This document shows positions 22,400 to 34,439 of a stretch of 64,000 nt of DNA, piece after piece (within the stretch, counting starts at the first letter, position 1; every line of letters begins with the position of its first letter). The notes under the pieces were generated by a model. That model saw nothing but the letters and a program-made list of their open reading frames with translations, ran no database searches and was not told the DNA's origin. Both the position numbers and the translations under genes were made by a program. Origin of the DNA: Helianthus annuus (taxonomy: Eukaryota > Streptophyta > Magnoliopsida > Asterales > Asteraceae); assembly GCF_002127325.2 (NCBI RefSeq), contig NC_035433.2, positions 145,545,472 to 145,609,471 of the forward strand, written 5' to 3'.

Positions 22400-22800
22400 A
22401 ATGTCAGTGTAACAAAGTTTTTGTTTCTTGACAGTAATTGTTGACAAGGAGTACTCACAAGTGACAAGGGATATATAAGACGGAAAATCACATGGTCATA
22501 CCAATTAATACTTCATCTCTTCTGGCATATAAAAAAAAACAGTTCTGAAATAGAAAACTAATCAGATCAACTAAATCCAAAACATTCACATAAATTCAAT
22601 GAGAACAGTTAAATAATTAAGTAAAATAGAAAACAGATCAACTAAAGCCAAAACATTCACATAAATTCTGATACTTATGATACACATATTAATACTTCAT
22701 CTCTTCTGGCATATAAAAAAACAGTTCTGAAACCTAAGAATAACAATTTGGCAACTTGTTATCGAACTAGAGTTTGAACTTTGAATAATAAGTTACCTCA
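22400..22800. repeat. Direct repeats in CACTA interior
   Basis: The phrase TTAATACTTCATCTCTTCTG occurs near 22505 and 22688, each followed by an A-run and CAGTTCTGAAA. A second repeated phrase, AACATTCACATAAATTC, occurs at about 22580 and 22655. This may be duplicated intron or flanking DNA of the captured sugar transporter gene. Confidence 0.55.
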
Positions 22801-22959
22801 AAAGAGAAAGTGCATATTTCCTCCGATGGTGGCTGATAAGTAACTATGTGTGTGATTCAATTAGGGTTAGGGGTGGTGTTGATGATATTTTTTGAAAACC
22901 GAATTGAAGAACGAGGGAAACTTAGTTAATATCGGAGGGAAAGTGAAAATTTTAGGAAA

Positions 22960-23445
22960 ATTATTGGAGGCAAGACCATGAGGTATGGTGGGACGGGGGT
23001 TTGGGGCATGGGTTGACACGTGGAGTTCGAGCCCCTTCGCTGACGTGTCCGTGGGGTATGGCGGGGCGTGGCTAGCCCGGAGTGGCTTGGCCAGGTGTAT
23101 TAAAATAAAATAAAAAATCTAAAATTAAAACATGGCCCGCTATGCCCTAGCCAAGCCCACCCGGGGTGACTTGGGCGTTTCTCTCCAACTCACGCCCGGC
23201 CTTAAAATCCCGCCCAAGGGGCCATGCCCAAACCCAAGCCCGGCCGGGGTGGTGACTTGGGCGTTTCTCTCCAACTCACGCCCCAACCCACGCCCCATAG
23301 TCTAAATATAGCATGCCACACGCCCGGCCTTAAAATCCCGCCCAAGGGGCCACGCCCAAACCCAAGCCCACCCGGGGTGGTGACTTGGACGTTTCTCTCC
23401 AACTCACGCCCCAACCCACGCCCCATAGTCTAAATATGGTTAGGA
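22960..23445. repeat. GC-rich tandem repeat, probably inside a Harbinger-like MITE
   Basis: Units containing CGTTTCTCTCCAACTCACGCC, AAAATCCCGCCCAAGGGGCC and ACGCCCCATAGTCTAAATAT are repeated two to three times between 23150 and 23440. The left part (22975-23100) holds inverted counterparts such as GGTATGG and GGCGTGG. Open frames on both strands are shadows of the repeat. Ends and TSD were not resolved. Confidence 0.6.
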
Positions 23446-23747
23446 TCCCCGTCTTACATACACACTTATTTTTTTTAAACTAGTAGGAAACTCACCGTGC
23501 GAGAAGTAAATAATGTTCAAAAAATGGAAAGGCGACAAAACTTACATAACAAAAACATGTAATAAAAAATAAAACATAGCATAATAATTTCATAACAGAA
23601 TGTATGATACACGAAAGTGCATTCCTTAGTCGAACTCTCGCTCCCTTTTTTTTTTGGCTTTATAAATTCTTGTTAAAACTTTGGTGGTAGAACTTCTTTA
23701 ACTAAGGGTATCAAAAAGTTCTTCTTTAATATATTATATAATTTCAG

Positions 23748-26061
23748 ATGGATCGTGATTATTGGATGTATAAAATTTCGCGTGTATCCGAAATTTATAC
23801 AGTGGGTGTTCGAAGTTTTATTAAGGCTGCCGAAGCAAATCGCATAAAGAAAGGAAGTCGTTCGATTTGTTGTCCTTGTGCCAAATGTGAAAACCTTAGA
23901 TATTATAATTGCAATGAAATAGAGTTCCATTTGTTCGAATATGGTTTTATGCCTCAATACCATTGTTGGTCAAGGCATGGAGAGTCACTAGTTGAATTTA
24001 GCACCTCATCGACCACTTTAGACATTAATGATAGTAAATACAACAACGACTCATTATACGTTGATGACCATTCAAATGACCCTAGTGACAATTTAAATGA
24101 TATGTCATTTACTATTTGAAGATGAAGAAAAAACATTATATACCGGTTCTAAATTTACAAAACTTGATGCTGTGTTGAAGTTGTTGAACTTGAAATCGAA
24201 AAACGGATGGAGCGATAAAAGTTTTACAAATTTATTAGTGCTTTTGCATGACATGCTTCCGGAAGATAATGAATTACCAGTTTCGACATACCAAGCAAAA
24301 AAGTTGATGTGTCCGATGGGATTGGAGGTTGAAAGAATACATGCATGTCCAAATAATTGTATATTGTATAGAAATCAGTATGCAAATGAACATAAATGTG
24401 TTAAGTGTGGTGCATCCAGGTATAAACGACTAAAAGATTCGGACGACGCTGACGATGATGTGAAAAAAAATGGACCACCAGCTAAAATGTTGTGGTATCT
24501 CCCCATTATACCGAGGTTGAAAAGGTTATTTTCAAACGAAAAAGAAGCAAAATTATTACGTTGGCATTCGGATGAACGTGTAATTGACCAAAAAATAAGG
24601 CATGTGGCGGATTCACCTCAGTGGAGAACCATTGATAACAAGTATCCTGAATTCGGGAAGGAGATGAGAAACATACGGTTTGGGCTTAGTTCAGACGGGA
24701 TGAATCCTTTCGGGAACATGAGCAGTCGTCGTAGTACGTGGCCGGTTCTTTTATGCATCTACAATCTTCCACCGTGGTTATGCATGAAACGGAAATACAT
24801 TATGATGTCGTTGTTGATTCAAGGTCCTAGACAGCCTGGTAATGATATTGATGTGTATTTGTCTCCTTTAATTGATGACTTAAAAACTCTTTGGGATTCG
24901 GGTGTAGAAGTATATGATGCCTATAAGAAAGAACACTTTCAATTGCATGCCATGATTTTCTGTACAATAAATGATTTTCTAGCATATGGCAACTTGTCAG
25001 GATATAGTACGAAGGGTAAGAAAGCTTGTCCTGTTTGTGAAGATGAAACAAGCTCAATATGGTTAAAAATTGCAATAAAACTGTATACATGGGGCATCGA
25101 CGATTCCTTCCGAAGGGTCATAGTTTTAGGAAGAAAAAAGAGGAGTTTAACGGAGAGATCGAGACCAGAACGATAAGGACGCGGTTTGATGCATTTGCAC
25201 GAGTTGAAAATCTAAATACTGTGTTGGGAAAAAGATCTCGTGATAAGAGTGGAATCAATTGGAAAAGAAAATCAATCTTTTGGGATTTACCTTACTGGAG
25301 AGATTTAAATGTTAGGCATTGTCTAGATGTTATGCACATAGAAAAAAATGTATGTGATAGCTTGATAGGCTTATTATTAAATATTCCGGGTAAAACTAAA
25401 GATGGGATTAATGTCCGAAAAGACATGGTACTTTTGAATATACGTAAAGATCTTGCCCCAGAACAAAGAGGCGACCGTATTTATCTGCCACTTGCTTGTT
25501 ATAACACAACAAAAGAAGAAAAGAGGCAGTTCTGTCAATGTTTACATGATATTAAGGTTCCATCAACTTATTCTTCAAACATTAAAAGATTGGTGTCGAT
25601 GAAAGATTGTAAATTGCTTGGAATGAAGTCTCATGATTGTCATGTTTTGATGACACATATGATTCCTATCGCGATTCGTGGATTGCTACCTGATAACGTC
25701 CGACATACGATCACAAAACTTTGTTTGTTTTTTAACAACATTCACTCAAAGGTTATTGACAAAGAAGACTTGGATAAATGGCAAAAAGATATTTATGTTA
25801 CCCTTTGTGAACTAGAGATGTACTTTCCACCGTCATTTTTTGATGTAATGGTTCACCTGATATCTCATATCGTACAAGAGATTAAAGCTTGCGGTCCGGT
25901 ATTCCTACGGTACATGTACCCTTTTGAAAGATACATGGGTTACCTAAAAGGTTTTGTAAAAAACCGTAATCGACCAGAGGGCAGTATTATTGAAGGGTAT
26001 ACTTCTGAAGAGGCGGTTGAGTTCTGTCAAGGTAATGTTATCAATAATACATTACAATAAA

Positions 26062-26094
<33 letters not shown>

Positions 26095-27028
26095 TAGTGT
26101 TATCTACAATATAATAATTTGTTTTTTTTTCATAGGCTATATGGAGGGTGTCGACAGTGTTGGTGTTCCAGTAACTCGTCATTCGGGCCGGCTTCTGGGT
26201 CAGGCAGTAATTGGTATCAAAACAACCATGCCACAGCGAAAAGACGTGCAAGATGCACATTTAGTGGTCCTAAAACACATGACATGCCTTGCTCCATATG
26301 TTAATGAACACATGGAGATGCTACGGTTGACACACCCGGGCAAGGATGATTTATGGTACATAAAGACTCAAAACAAAGAGTTATCGAAGTGGATGGAAAT
26401 GAAGGTAACCAAAACAGATGTTGATGATACTGTGAAAAGGCTTGGGCAGGGTCCAGACTGTAGAGTTATAACTTCCCAGGGGTACGACATTAACGGTTAT
26501 ACTTTTTACACCAGTGATCAAGATAAAAAAAGTGTTGTGCAAAACAGTGGAGTTACTATAACAGCATCAACGACCGAGTTCTGCAGAGGGCGCCACGATA
26601 CAATGATGAATATCGCCAAAAATTCTTATTATGGTGTTATACAAGAAATTTGGGAATTGGACTATCATGATTTCACTATTCCTTTGTTCAAATGTAAGTG
26701 GGTGAACAACAGTACAGGTGTTCAAGTTGACAAATATGGTTTTACACTTGTCGACCTTACCACTGATGGCTATAAATCTGAGCCATTTGTTTTGGCAAAG
26801 CATGTCACACAAGTTTTCTTTGTCAATGACCCAAGCAAACCAAGATACCACATTGTCTTGCAAGGTAAACGCCGTATTCTTGGTATTGATAATGTCATTA
26901 ACGAGGATGAATACGACCACTTTGATGATCTACCACCATTTTCGGTCGGTATTGAACTGAGTAATTACGACAACATTAAGCACCCCAAATACCTACGTGA
27001 TGACACCGATGGGATTTACGTTGATTAA
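23748..27028 (+). pseudogene. TNP2-type CACTA transposase, two frameshifts
   Basis: This is the catalytic transposase of En/Spm elements, which cuts and joins the element ends in the nucleus. In order: an N-terminal transposase-associated zinc domain (MDRDYWMY to CCPCAKCEN), the TNP2 domain (KLMCPMGLEVERIHACPNNC, SSDGMNPFG, DVMHIEKNVCD), a DUF4218-like region (LLPDNVRHTITKLCLFFNN) and a DUF4216-like C-terminus (YYGVIQEIWELDYHDF). One intron runs 26032-26135 with GT-AG borders and keeps frame. The reading frame is broken twice: near 24090, where a stop at 24117-24119 cuts the first 123 codons off, and near 25064-25070 in an A-run (GGTTAAAAATTGC) where one base appears missing. ATG 23748 follows an acceptor-like TTTCAG, so an upstream leader exon is likely. 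Confidence 0.88.
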
Positions 27029-28778
27029 GGTATGGTATACTTAATACATCAATACACCTTATTCTTGTTTTTTAATATAATAATAATCATTTTATTAATA
27101 TATCTTATTCTTATTTTATGCAGGATAAACGAAAATGATGAAGTAAAAAGACGTGTTTGATTATTTGTGCTAACTAAGGAGACATTGTCGATTGTTTGTG
27201 TTATTTCATTTAAAACTTTTACATTGGATAGCCCAATGTTTAACTTATTGATACACTTTTTCACTTTATTATTTTAATCGTACATTTTCAAAATTTTGTG
27301 TAACAGGGAGGTGATTTATACACCACTAAATATGATTGTACATATTTAGTGATGAAAATATAATATTACCTGAAGTTAGTTTTAAAAGACCTTTTGTTTG
27401 TTTTGTGTATACTTGGTGTAAATAAATGAATCATGTAGTAAAAGTTGTAAATGTTATTTGAAAATCATATGTTGTAACTTGTAAGCGTAAACGGTTGACT
27501 ATGTTAATATTATCTTTTTATAACAAACTGAAGACCAAATTTAACCTTTCAAGTCGATGAGAGAAAAAACTTTCAGCAAAGAGAAATCTTCCCTCCTCCA
27601 TTTCCACCAAGGATAATAATTATATTTTTTGAAAACCGTAAGCCTAAACCTCCTTCCCCAAAATTCTCCCCCCAAATTCAAACCCCTACAATCTAACCCC
27701 ACGTCTTCCCTCCTCCATTTCCACCACTTCCCACATTCAATCTTTCAACCTGCCATTTGCCACACTCCATTGCAGCCCTAATTCTCAAAAAAATTCACCC
27801 CTCAAACGCCCCTCTCCAGCCAACTGTTCCGACGCCTCAACCCCTCAGACGCCGGCCTTCGTCACCCCTCAAACGACATCTCCAGTTCCGAAACCACATC
27901 TAAGAGGTGATGAAAACCCTTAACCTTCTGTTTGATAAATTTTATTATTTATATGTTTGGGTCTTACATTTGATGTGGTTGAGGGTATAAACATAAATAT
28001 AGTTTGTGGTCCAGATTCTTGTTTGTATTGCACGTGTAGTTTTATTCGGAATATGATTTTTAGTGTATTGCACGTGTAGTTTATTCGAAAAAAAATATAT
28101 ATTTATTCGAGCAAAAAGTACTTCAGATGAAAACAATTACTTCAGAACCTGGACCCATGGAGCACTTTGTTCCTCTTCTTGGAACGCTATAATGTTTTGT
28201 TTTCGAGCCGAGCCAGCTCGTTTTTTAATCGAGCTGAGCTCGACTCGTGGCTTAGCTCAACGGCTCGACTCGTGGCTTGGCTTGACGGCTCGAATCGTGG
28301 CTCGGCTCGACGACTCGACCATAGAATATTTTTCAAGTAAAGTCAAGGTAGCAAGACAACACATCGAGTAGGTTGGGTAACAAAAACTTATTGGTATGGG
28401 CCGCAAACACCTTTTTGTCGATTTTTGAAGCTCTTTATTTGCAATGTATATTGAGCATGACTACAAAACCCAATAATAGCTATATCAATTTAAATAAAGT
28501 AACTCTTTCAACAACTTTAAACCTGTTTGGCTTATTCCTTTTTCAGCTGAATTCTTTCTATTCGACTCATTCTAGATATCTAATCGTCCAATTTTAAGTG
28601 AATTAAAAACACAAACCTTATGATTCGTTAGATTTCTGATGCCGGCCCCCAATACCGCCATGCTTCTGAAATGAAAAAAACGAAAAGTTAATGTAGTATA
28701 TGTATATATGTATTTGATCTTTTTTGTCGAAAAGCTCTAATAAAGTCAACTTTTTTCTTATGTATGTGAACTTTAGGT
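27029..28778. other. Intergenic DNA between the CACTA genes; probable promoter and leader of the second gene
   Basis: 27545-27910 is rich in CCTCCATTTCCACC-type pyrimidine sequence (two copies of CTTCCCTCCTCCATTTCCAC), like a transcribed leader. A donor-like AAGAG-GTGATG lies at about 27905-27910 and an acceptor-like TTTAG immediately precedes the ATG at 28779, suggesting a long leader intron. 28203-28322 is an array of GGCTCGACTCGTGGCT units, similar in composition to the hAT MITE at 13301. No protein gene is seen. Confidence 0.5.
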
Positions 28779-31372
28779 ATGGCAAGAAAACAATCTCAAG
28801 AAGATACCCGAGAACTAGGAAAAGATACAAAGAAAGCAAAACGCGGACGTGGGATTGCTTGTTTCTCAAAGAAGATACCCGAGCACAGGAGGCATATATA
28901 TTTTGATAGAAATAACAAACCATATGGTGACCTGCTTTCAAGAGTGAGGTCATGGTATGGGATGATGGTTCAACATATCTTCCCAGTTCATATTCAGATG
29001 GAAGACCAGGAGGACGAATACTTTGATCGTCTATGGTTGGAGACTAAGGTACGTATTATACTTTAACATGTTAGAAATCTAAAATAGCTATAAATTAAAT
29101 TTTTTTGCCCAACCCAGAGAATAGAACTTTATTCACAAACAAAGACACAACACAGACCCTTAGCAAGCTGCTAAGGGACACCCAAACAGACACTTATGTC
29201 CGCACTCTCCCGGTTTTCCAGGTCCAACCCATAGTTGTCAAAAGCGCAAAAGGCGCGTGCCTAGGCGCTCGGGCTCAGCGAGGCGCGCCTATAGCGCCTG
29301 GTGGTAGCTTAGGCGCAAAAATGGATTTTTTTTTTGTAAAAACTGTGCTCAGGCGCAAAAGGCGCGCGCCTAGGCGCTCGGGCGCAGCGAGGCGAGCCGA
29401 AGCTGAATATCCAATTGATGTTGATGGAAGTTTTGATGACTTTGATGATGCTCTTGATGATTGATGGTGAACTATAAATTTAAATGTTTTAGTAACCGCA
29501 AACGTTTGTGTAAGTCCTAGTAACTTTTGGTATCACTACGTGTGTATAAGTCCTATACTTTTGCTACTAACTATTAGCTACATGATCTTAAATGGCATAT
29601 ATAATAGTTTTTTTTTTTATATATATCTGAAATCTTATTTATTTTCCAAGCATAACATATTTTTTATATTTTATTTCTCTATATGCGCTTTTCTTAAAAA
29701 AGCCCACGCTTTTTTGCGCCTTGCGCCTAGGCTCCGGGCGAGGCCGATGCGCCTGGCCTGCGCCTTGCGTCTTTGACAACATATGCACTTGACAGTAACC
29801 TGAAGCATACATAATATTTGTGTATGTATGCAACTGACAGAAACCTGATGTATATGTAACATGTGCATAAGTTTATTTAACAAATAAGTTGAAAAACAGT
29901 TGGCAAGTGACAAAGTTATCAAACTTCCTGGTTGCCGTGTTCAAAACATGCTTACTTTGCTTTTATAATTAGTCTGTGTCTCACTGCGGATTGATTCAAC
30001 GCTGCGTGTTGCTTTAAATGAATAAGGGTCATCCATCTGTAAGCTCATTTGTCTAAATGAGAACCCATCTCTCATCGCTGGTTGCTTTCATTTCTTTGGG
30101 TTCTTCCAGCTTTAAGAACATGAAGTGACAATCTTTACTTAATCCGGTTCAACCGTGTTTGTTTAAAAACCGTACGGTTTGTTGTAGCGCGTTTCAGTTG
30201 AACCAGTTCGGTCTTAATAAGAACACTGCTTTGTATTTATTAGATCTGACAGTTTTTACCCATTTGCTTTTTAACTTGTTGATTTGGGTTTAAATCATTG
30301 CCACAGTTCTTATATCTCCACCACCACTTAGCGATAAGACCTAAGTTTAAATCTCTGATGCTTATTATGTTTTACACCGTGTTTTCTAAATTTTAGAAAT
30401 ATTGGAAGATTACTACCGATGAACCTAGAGAGTATATGAGGAGTTGGGCTATAAGACTTGGCACCAACTTTAGATCTCGACTTGTTAGAGATTATGTAAA
30501 GGAAGGACTAAATGCTTGTGACACATATCCATTTATTAATGGTGATCATTGGGATGAATTTGTTGAAATAAAGACTAGCAAGAAATTTCTGGTATGTTTA
30601 TTATTATTATTTTTTTTTGTTATAAATATTATTATGTGTATACACTTGCAAGTAATGAATAACATTTTGTTTATTTGTGTGAAGGAACGAAGCAAGAAAG
30701 CAAAAGCTAGTGCTGCCATGAACAAACACGTGCCCCATACGGGACGAGGCGGGTGGGATCTTATTGAAAAAAAGAAACATATTATATTGCCTCAACTGGA
30801 ATCAGTATACAAAGAAATTAGAAGTATTCAAAACTCACGTTCAAAGTTGTATTTAGCCGGTAGAGCCAAATATAACATAGAAACCCAGTTGTATGAACTT
30901 GAAGATGATGCATATTTGGAGGCTCGTAATTTGGTAAATGATTGTGTTATATAATTATATAAAATCGATTTTGCTTGATTTGTTAATATTATATTAGATT
31001 GTTTTAACAAATTTTATAGCTTGAAAAGGAACAAGAGATGATGGCAGATGGAAGTTATTATAAAAATAAATCAGACCCGCTAGTTCAAGTTCTTGGACCT
31101 GAGCACCCCGGACGAGCACGAACAGTATCCGGGTTTATAGGTAATGACTATGTCTGTGTATATATATGTTGAATATATTTATAGAAATTGATGCTTTTGT
31201 ATTGAGTTGTAGGTCATACTAGGGTTCATGGAGGTCTATATAAAAATGTGAGCCAAGACTCGATACCACTAGTAGACACGAGGCCAACCTTTTGTGGCTC
31301 TAGCTATGGGTCTAATGGACGAGTCCACTATCCACCAATCATGGTAATACATTTTTTTGCTAAATTTAAATG

Positions 31373-31406
<34 letters not shown>

Positions 31407-33531
31407 TAAAAACGTTGAATGATTTTGCAGAGTCACACCGAATGTGAGTTGTTAATGAATATGGCTGATAGGTTAGAGACGGTGGCTTATGGTATGGCAT
31501 GGCCTAGCATGTCAACGATGATAGATTCTAGCCCAATATCCGAGGGTTGTGTCAAGGTGGAAGTGGATGATATTGTTGATAAACATAAGAAGTCGGAAGT
31601 TTATTCAGTCACCAAAACAAGTGAAATTAAATTGGTTGAAGATTTGGTTCTTCGATATGTTCAATGGCCAAGATATGCAATAAAGGTATATATTTTTGTG
31701 TATGTATTATAATATAAATATATTTTAGTATATCAATAGTTACTATATATATTTTTTATAAATTGTAGCTTAAGAATGAAGGAAGACAAAGCATGTCACC
31801 TAACGCCCCCATTGTGAACTCGAGGCGTGGGTCACAGAGTCATAGAGGCGCCTCACCATTGGTAGCCGACTCAATAATACATGATGATGACACCAGAATG
31901 ACTCCAGCTTATCATCCATGCTTACAAATGGTAGCTAACCCATTTATTCTTATATCTTTGGTTAATTTAGTTATATTTGTTAGTGTCCTAAAACTTTGTT
32001 TGTTATTTTAGATTGGCGAAGATGATCACCAACTTCCAAGTCAACTTCAAATCGAAGATCAAGATCTTTTTAAAGATGGTTTTGTAAATATGGTAAGTTT
32101 TCAGAAACTTGTTTATATAACAACTTGTATATATAGATGTATATTTTCTATATACATATATACGTGTATGTGTGTATACATATATTTACCTACTAATGTT
32201 TTTATAATGATTTTTAGTTGCAGCAACAAACTGTTACAAATGCTCCCATACAGGTATCCGAACCTGTAAGGGTACCCGAACCTGTACCCGAAACTGTACC
32301 CGAACCTGTACCAGCACCCAAACCTGTATCCGTACCCAAACCCAAAAAAGTACGCAAATCCAAACTTGTACCCAAACCCGTATCGGTACCCGTACCTAAA
32401 CCCGTACTCGCAACTGTACCCAAACCCAAACTCGAACCACATATAAAACTCATAACCGGTTCTCAAGGCGAAACATGGGAGGATCCTAAGTTGAATTCGA
32501 TCAAGCAGAATTTACGAAACAAAACCGGTCTCATTCGAGACGTAGTTGATAAATTAGACAAACTCTTTAAGCACCGCACTCACATTCGTACTTCTTCACC
32601 GCAAGGGATGTATCCCATATCGGTTCAATATCTAATCCCATATTCAGAATTGTTAAACTTATTTCTAAGGCGGTGGCTTGATATTAGCGTAATACATTCG
32701 TTTTCCATGTAAGTTGTTTTAATATTGTACAATAACTTTTTAGATATAATTTAATTTACTAACTTTATCATTTATATATATGTATATTAGGTATTTTTTT
32801 CTGTCTCCCAATTCCCGGTGTGCATTTTTTGATCCGTACAAAATTTGTGGTGCAAAATGCGAAAGTGATCCGGATGATGTGATAAAACACATCAAAGAGG
32901 TATACGAGCATCATGAAGACAAAAGATATTTTCTTGCACCTTATCATGACAAGTAATATACAATTTTCCTCAATACATACACATACACATACACATATAT
33001 TAAATTGTTCTATATATTTTATTTTTTAGCGATCACTGGAAGCTTTTAATATTTGAACCAACCACTTCAAGCGTATTCATTGTTGATTCAATAAAAAAGG
33101 GAAAGTCGGAGGAAAGTTACCTCATTTCAAAGCTAATTCCCAGTGGTTTCGAGAGAACTTTTACATGGACAGTTATCAATGTAAGTTTTCTTTTTTTTCA
33201 TGTTTTTTTTTCTGGTGTTTAAAATAATTAATTGTGGATTAACTGTAGTGCTACCAACAACCGGGCTCATGGGAATGCGGTTATATGTTGATAAAACACA
33301 TGTGGGAGTTTGTTGAGACAATTCAACATGACTTTATTAATCGTGTAAGTGTATTTCATATATTTAAGATATATCAGCCTTTTAATTTATTTGTATACAT
33401 TTAGATATTGTGTTTTATTTGTTTTTCAGAAATGGAATACACAAGAGAAGACTTCGGGTGAGGAAATTGAATCTATGGTCGTAGACTTGATGGAGCGTTG
33501 GATTAAGGAGGTGTTTGGGATTCGGACATGA
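28779..33531 (+). CDS. TNPA-like (Transposase_24) protein fused to a Ulp1/C48 cysteine protease, 13 exons
   Basis: Exons: 28779-29048, 30397-30591, 30685-30933, 31020-31140, 31213-31343, 31431-31685, 31769-31930, 32012-32092, 32218-32708, 32791-32952, 33030-33180, 33249-33344, 33430-33531. All introns are GT-AG, every junction keeps frame, and the product is 821 residues. Residues about 85-330 match the plant En/Spm Transposase_24 family (TGRGGWDLIEKKK, GPEHPGRARTV, GHTRVHGG), thought to bind element ends. Residues about 495-560 are a Pro-Val-Lys repeat. Residues about 640-800 form a Ulp1-like protease with His708 (DHW), Asp725 (VDS), Gln760 and Cys766 (QPGSWECGY), so the catalytic set is complete. 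Ulp1 proteases remove SUMO or related tags; a role here in transposition or host evasion is inference. Intron 1 contains a MITE. No stop or frameshift was seen. Confidence 0.85.
29234..29780. mobile_element. MITE in intron 1 of the TNPA/Ulp1 gene
   Basis: The ends are GTTGTCAAAAGCGC and the complement of GTTGTCAAAGACGC. Both sides are followed by GCGCCTAGGCGC-type palindromic units around an AT-rich centre. The flanks share only ATA on each side, so the TSD and superfamily are uncertain. It accounts for much of the unusually long (1348 bp) first intron. Confidence 0.65.
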
Positions 33532-33988
33532 ACTCCGTAAAGGTGTCTCAAGGTTAGCTCAAATTCCCCCATTTAATGTTCATTTAGTATAAAAATATGT
33601 ATTAATACACAATGATCTTACAGTTTTTGTATCCATTTAAGTGAAATTTTAAATCTCTCTTGAGAAATTTGCTATGTTAATATTTTCACCCTGAATATCA
33701 ATGCATGGGAATTCATGATCAGCCTCAGGTTCTTAGGTGCTGCATGGTAAATGGATATAATAAATTCTTTGTATAAATTCATACTTTTTCATCAACATTA
33801 CAGGTGCTTTTAATTAACTTTGTTGGATGTAGCAAATTCGACCAGTTTTCTTTTCTTGAAAATTGAAATGGGGTCAAATCCTATATAATGTGTTGTGTAT
33901 TTGTAAAGTTTAAAGAAAAATTAATGTAAAGTGTTTTGTGCGTTGGTCTAAGCCGATTCGACACCCTAAAGTATATTGTATTGTGCAG
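33532..33988. other. Region downstream of the TNPA/Ulp1 gene
   Basis: AT-rich 3' flank of the preceding gene. No second gene start is seen. Part of it, up to the acceptor TGCAG at 33984-33988, may be intron captured with the MATE fragment that follows. Confidence 0.4.
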
Positions 33989-34215
33989 TGTTCAGGTTGC
34001 AAATGAATTAGGGAGAGGAAATGCCAAAGCAGCCAAATTCTCAATTAAAGTCTTCTTGGGGACTCTTATTGCAGTTGGATTGTTTTTCTTTGTTCTCTGG
34101 TTGGTTTGATTTTTGGAAGAAAACTTGCCTACGCGTTCACCACTGATGAAAGAGTTGCAGATACAGTATCAGACCTTTCTTTGCTCCTTTCTTTTTTGGT
34201 CGGTTCAGGAAGTTA
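33989..34215 (+). pseudogene. Captured fragment of a MATE (DETOXIFICATION) transporter gene
   Basis: MATE proteins are membrane antiporters that export small organic molecules in exchange for protons or sodium. This piece begins right after a TGCAG acceptor and reads VQVANELGRGNAKAAKFSIK, then a hydrophobic helix (VFLGTLIAVGLFFFVLWLV), then after a frameshift FGRKLAYAFTTDERVAD and SDLSLLLSF, and after another shift SVQEVIV. This order is the classic middle segment of plant MATE carriers. A stop (TGA, 34107-34109) and at least two frameshifts disrupt it, and the rest of the 12-helix protein is missing. It sits in the same orientation as the CACTA genes, between them and the right subterminal repeats, as expected for transduplicated host DNA. 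Confidence 0.85.
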
Positions 34216-34439
34216 TTGTATGTCAATTTCATCTTTAGAGTTATTTGTATTGTTGAAGTTCTGGAAAACTTTTGCAATATTGTGTTACTTTGAAATCTTA
34301 GTATTTTATGTTCTTGGGTTGTATTACATTTGTTCTAATTAATTTTGTTTTTTTTTATTTTTAGACAATTTGTTAATCATTGGAATTTATTGGAAATTTT
34401 TAATAAAATTTCCTGAAAATTATATATATATATATATAA
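34216..34439. other. AT-rich CACTA interior
   Basis: Nothing recognised except a short TA microsatellite at about 34422-34438. The beginning may be intron of the captured MATE gene. Confidence 0.4.

Noticed and set aside
23202..23433. Opposed Pro/Gly-rich frames of about 70 codons
   Set aside because: Shadows of a GC-rich tandem repeat.
26567..26920. Antisense 117-codon frame within TNP2
   Set aside because: Shadow of the DUF4216-like exon on the opposite strand.
32113..32466. Antisense Phe-Gly-Tyr-rich frame of 117 codons
   Set aside because: Mirror of the Pro-Val repeat in exon 9 of the TNPA/Ulp1 gene, which is in frame with conserved exons on the plus strand.
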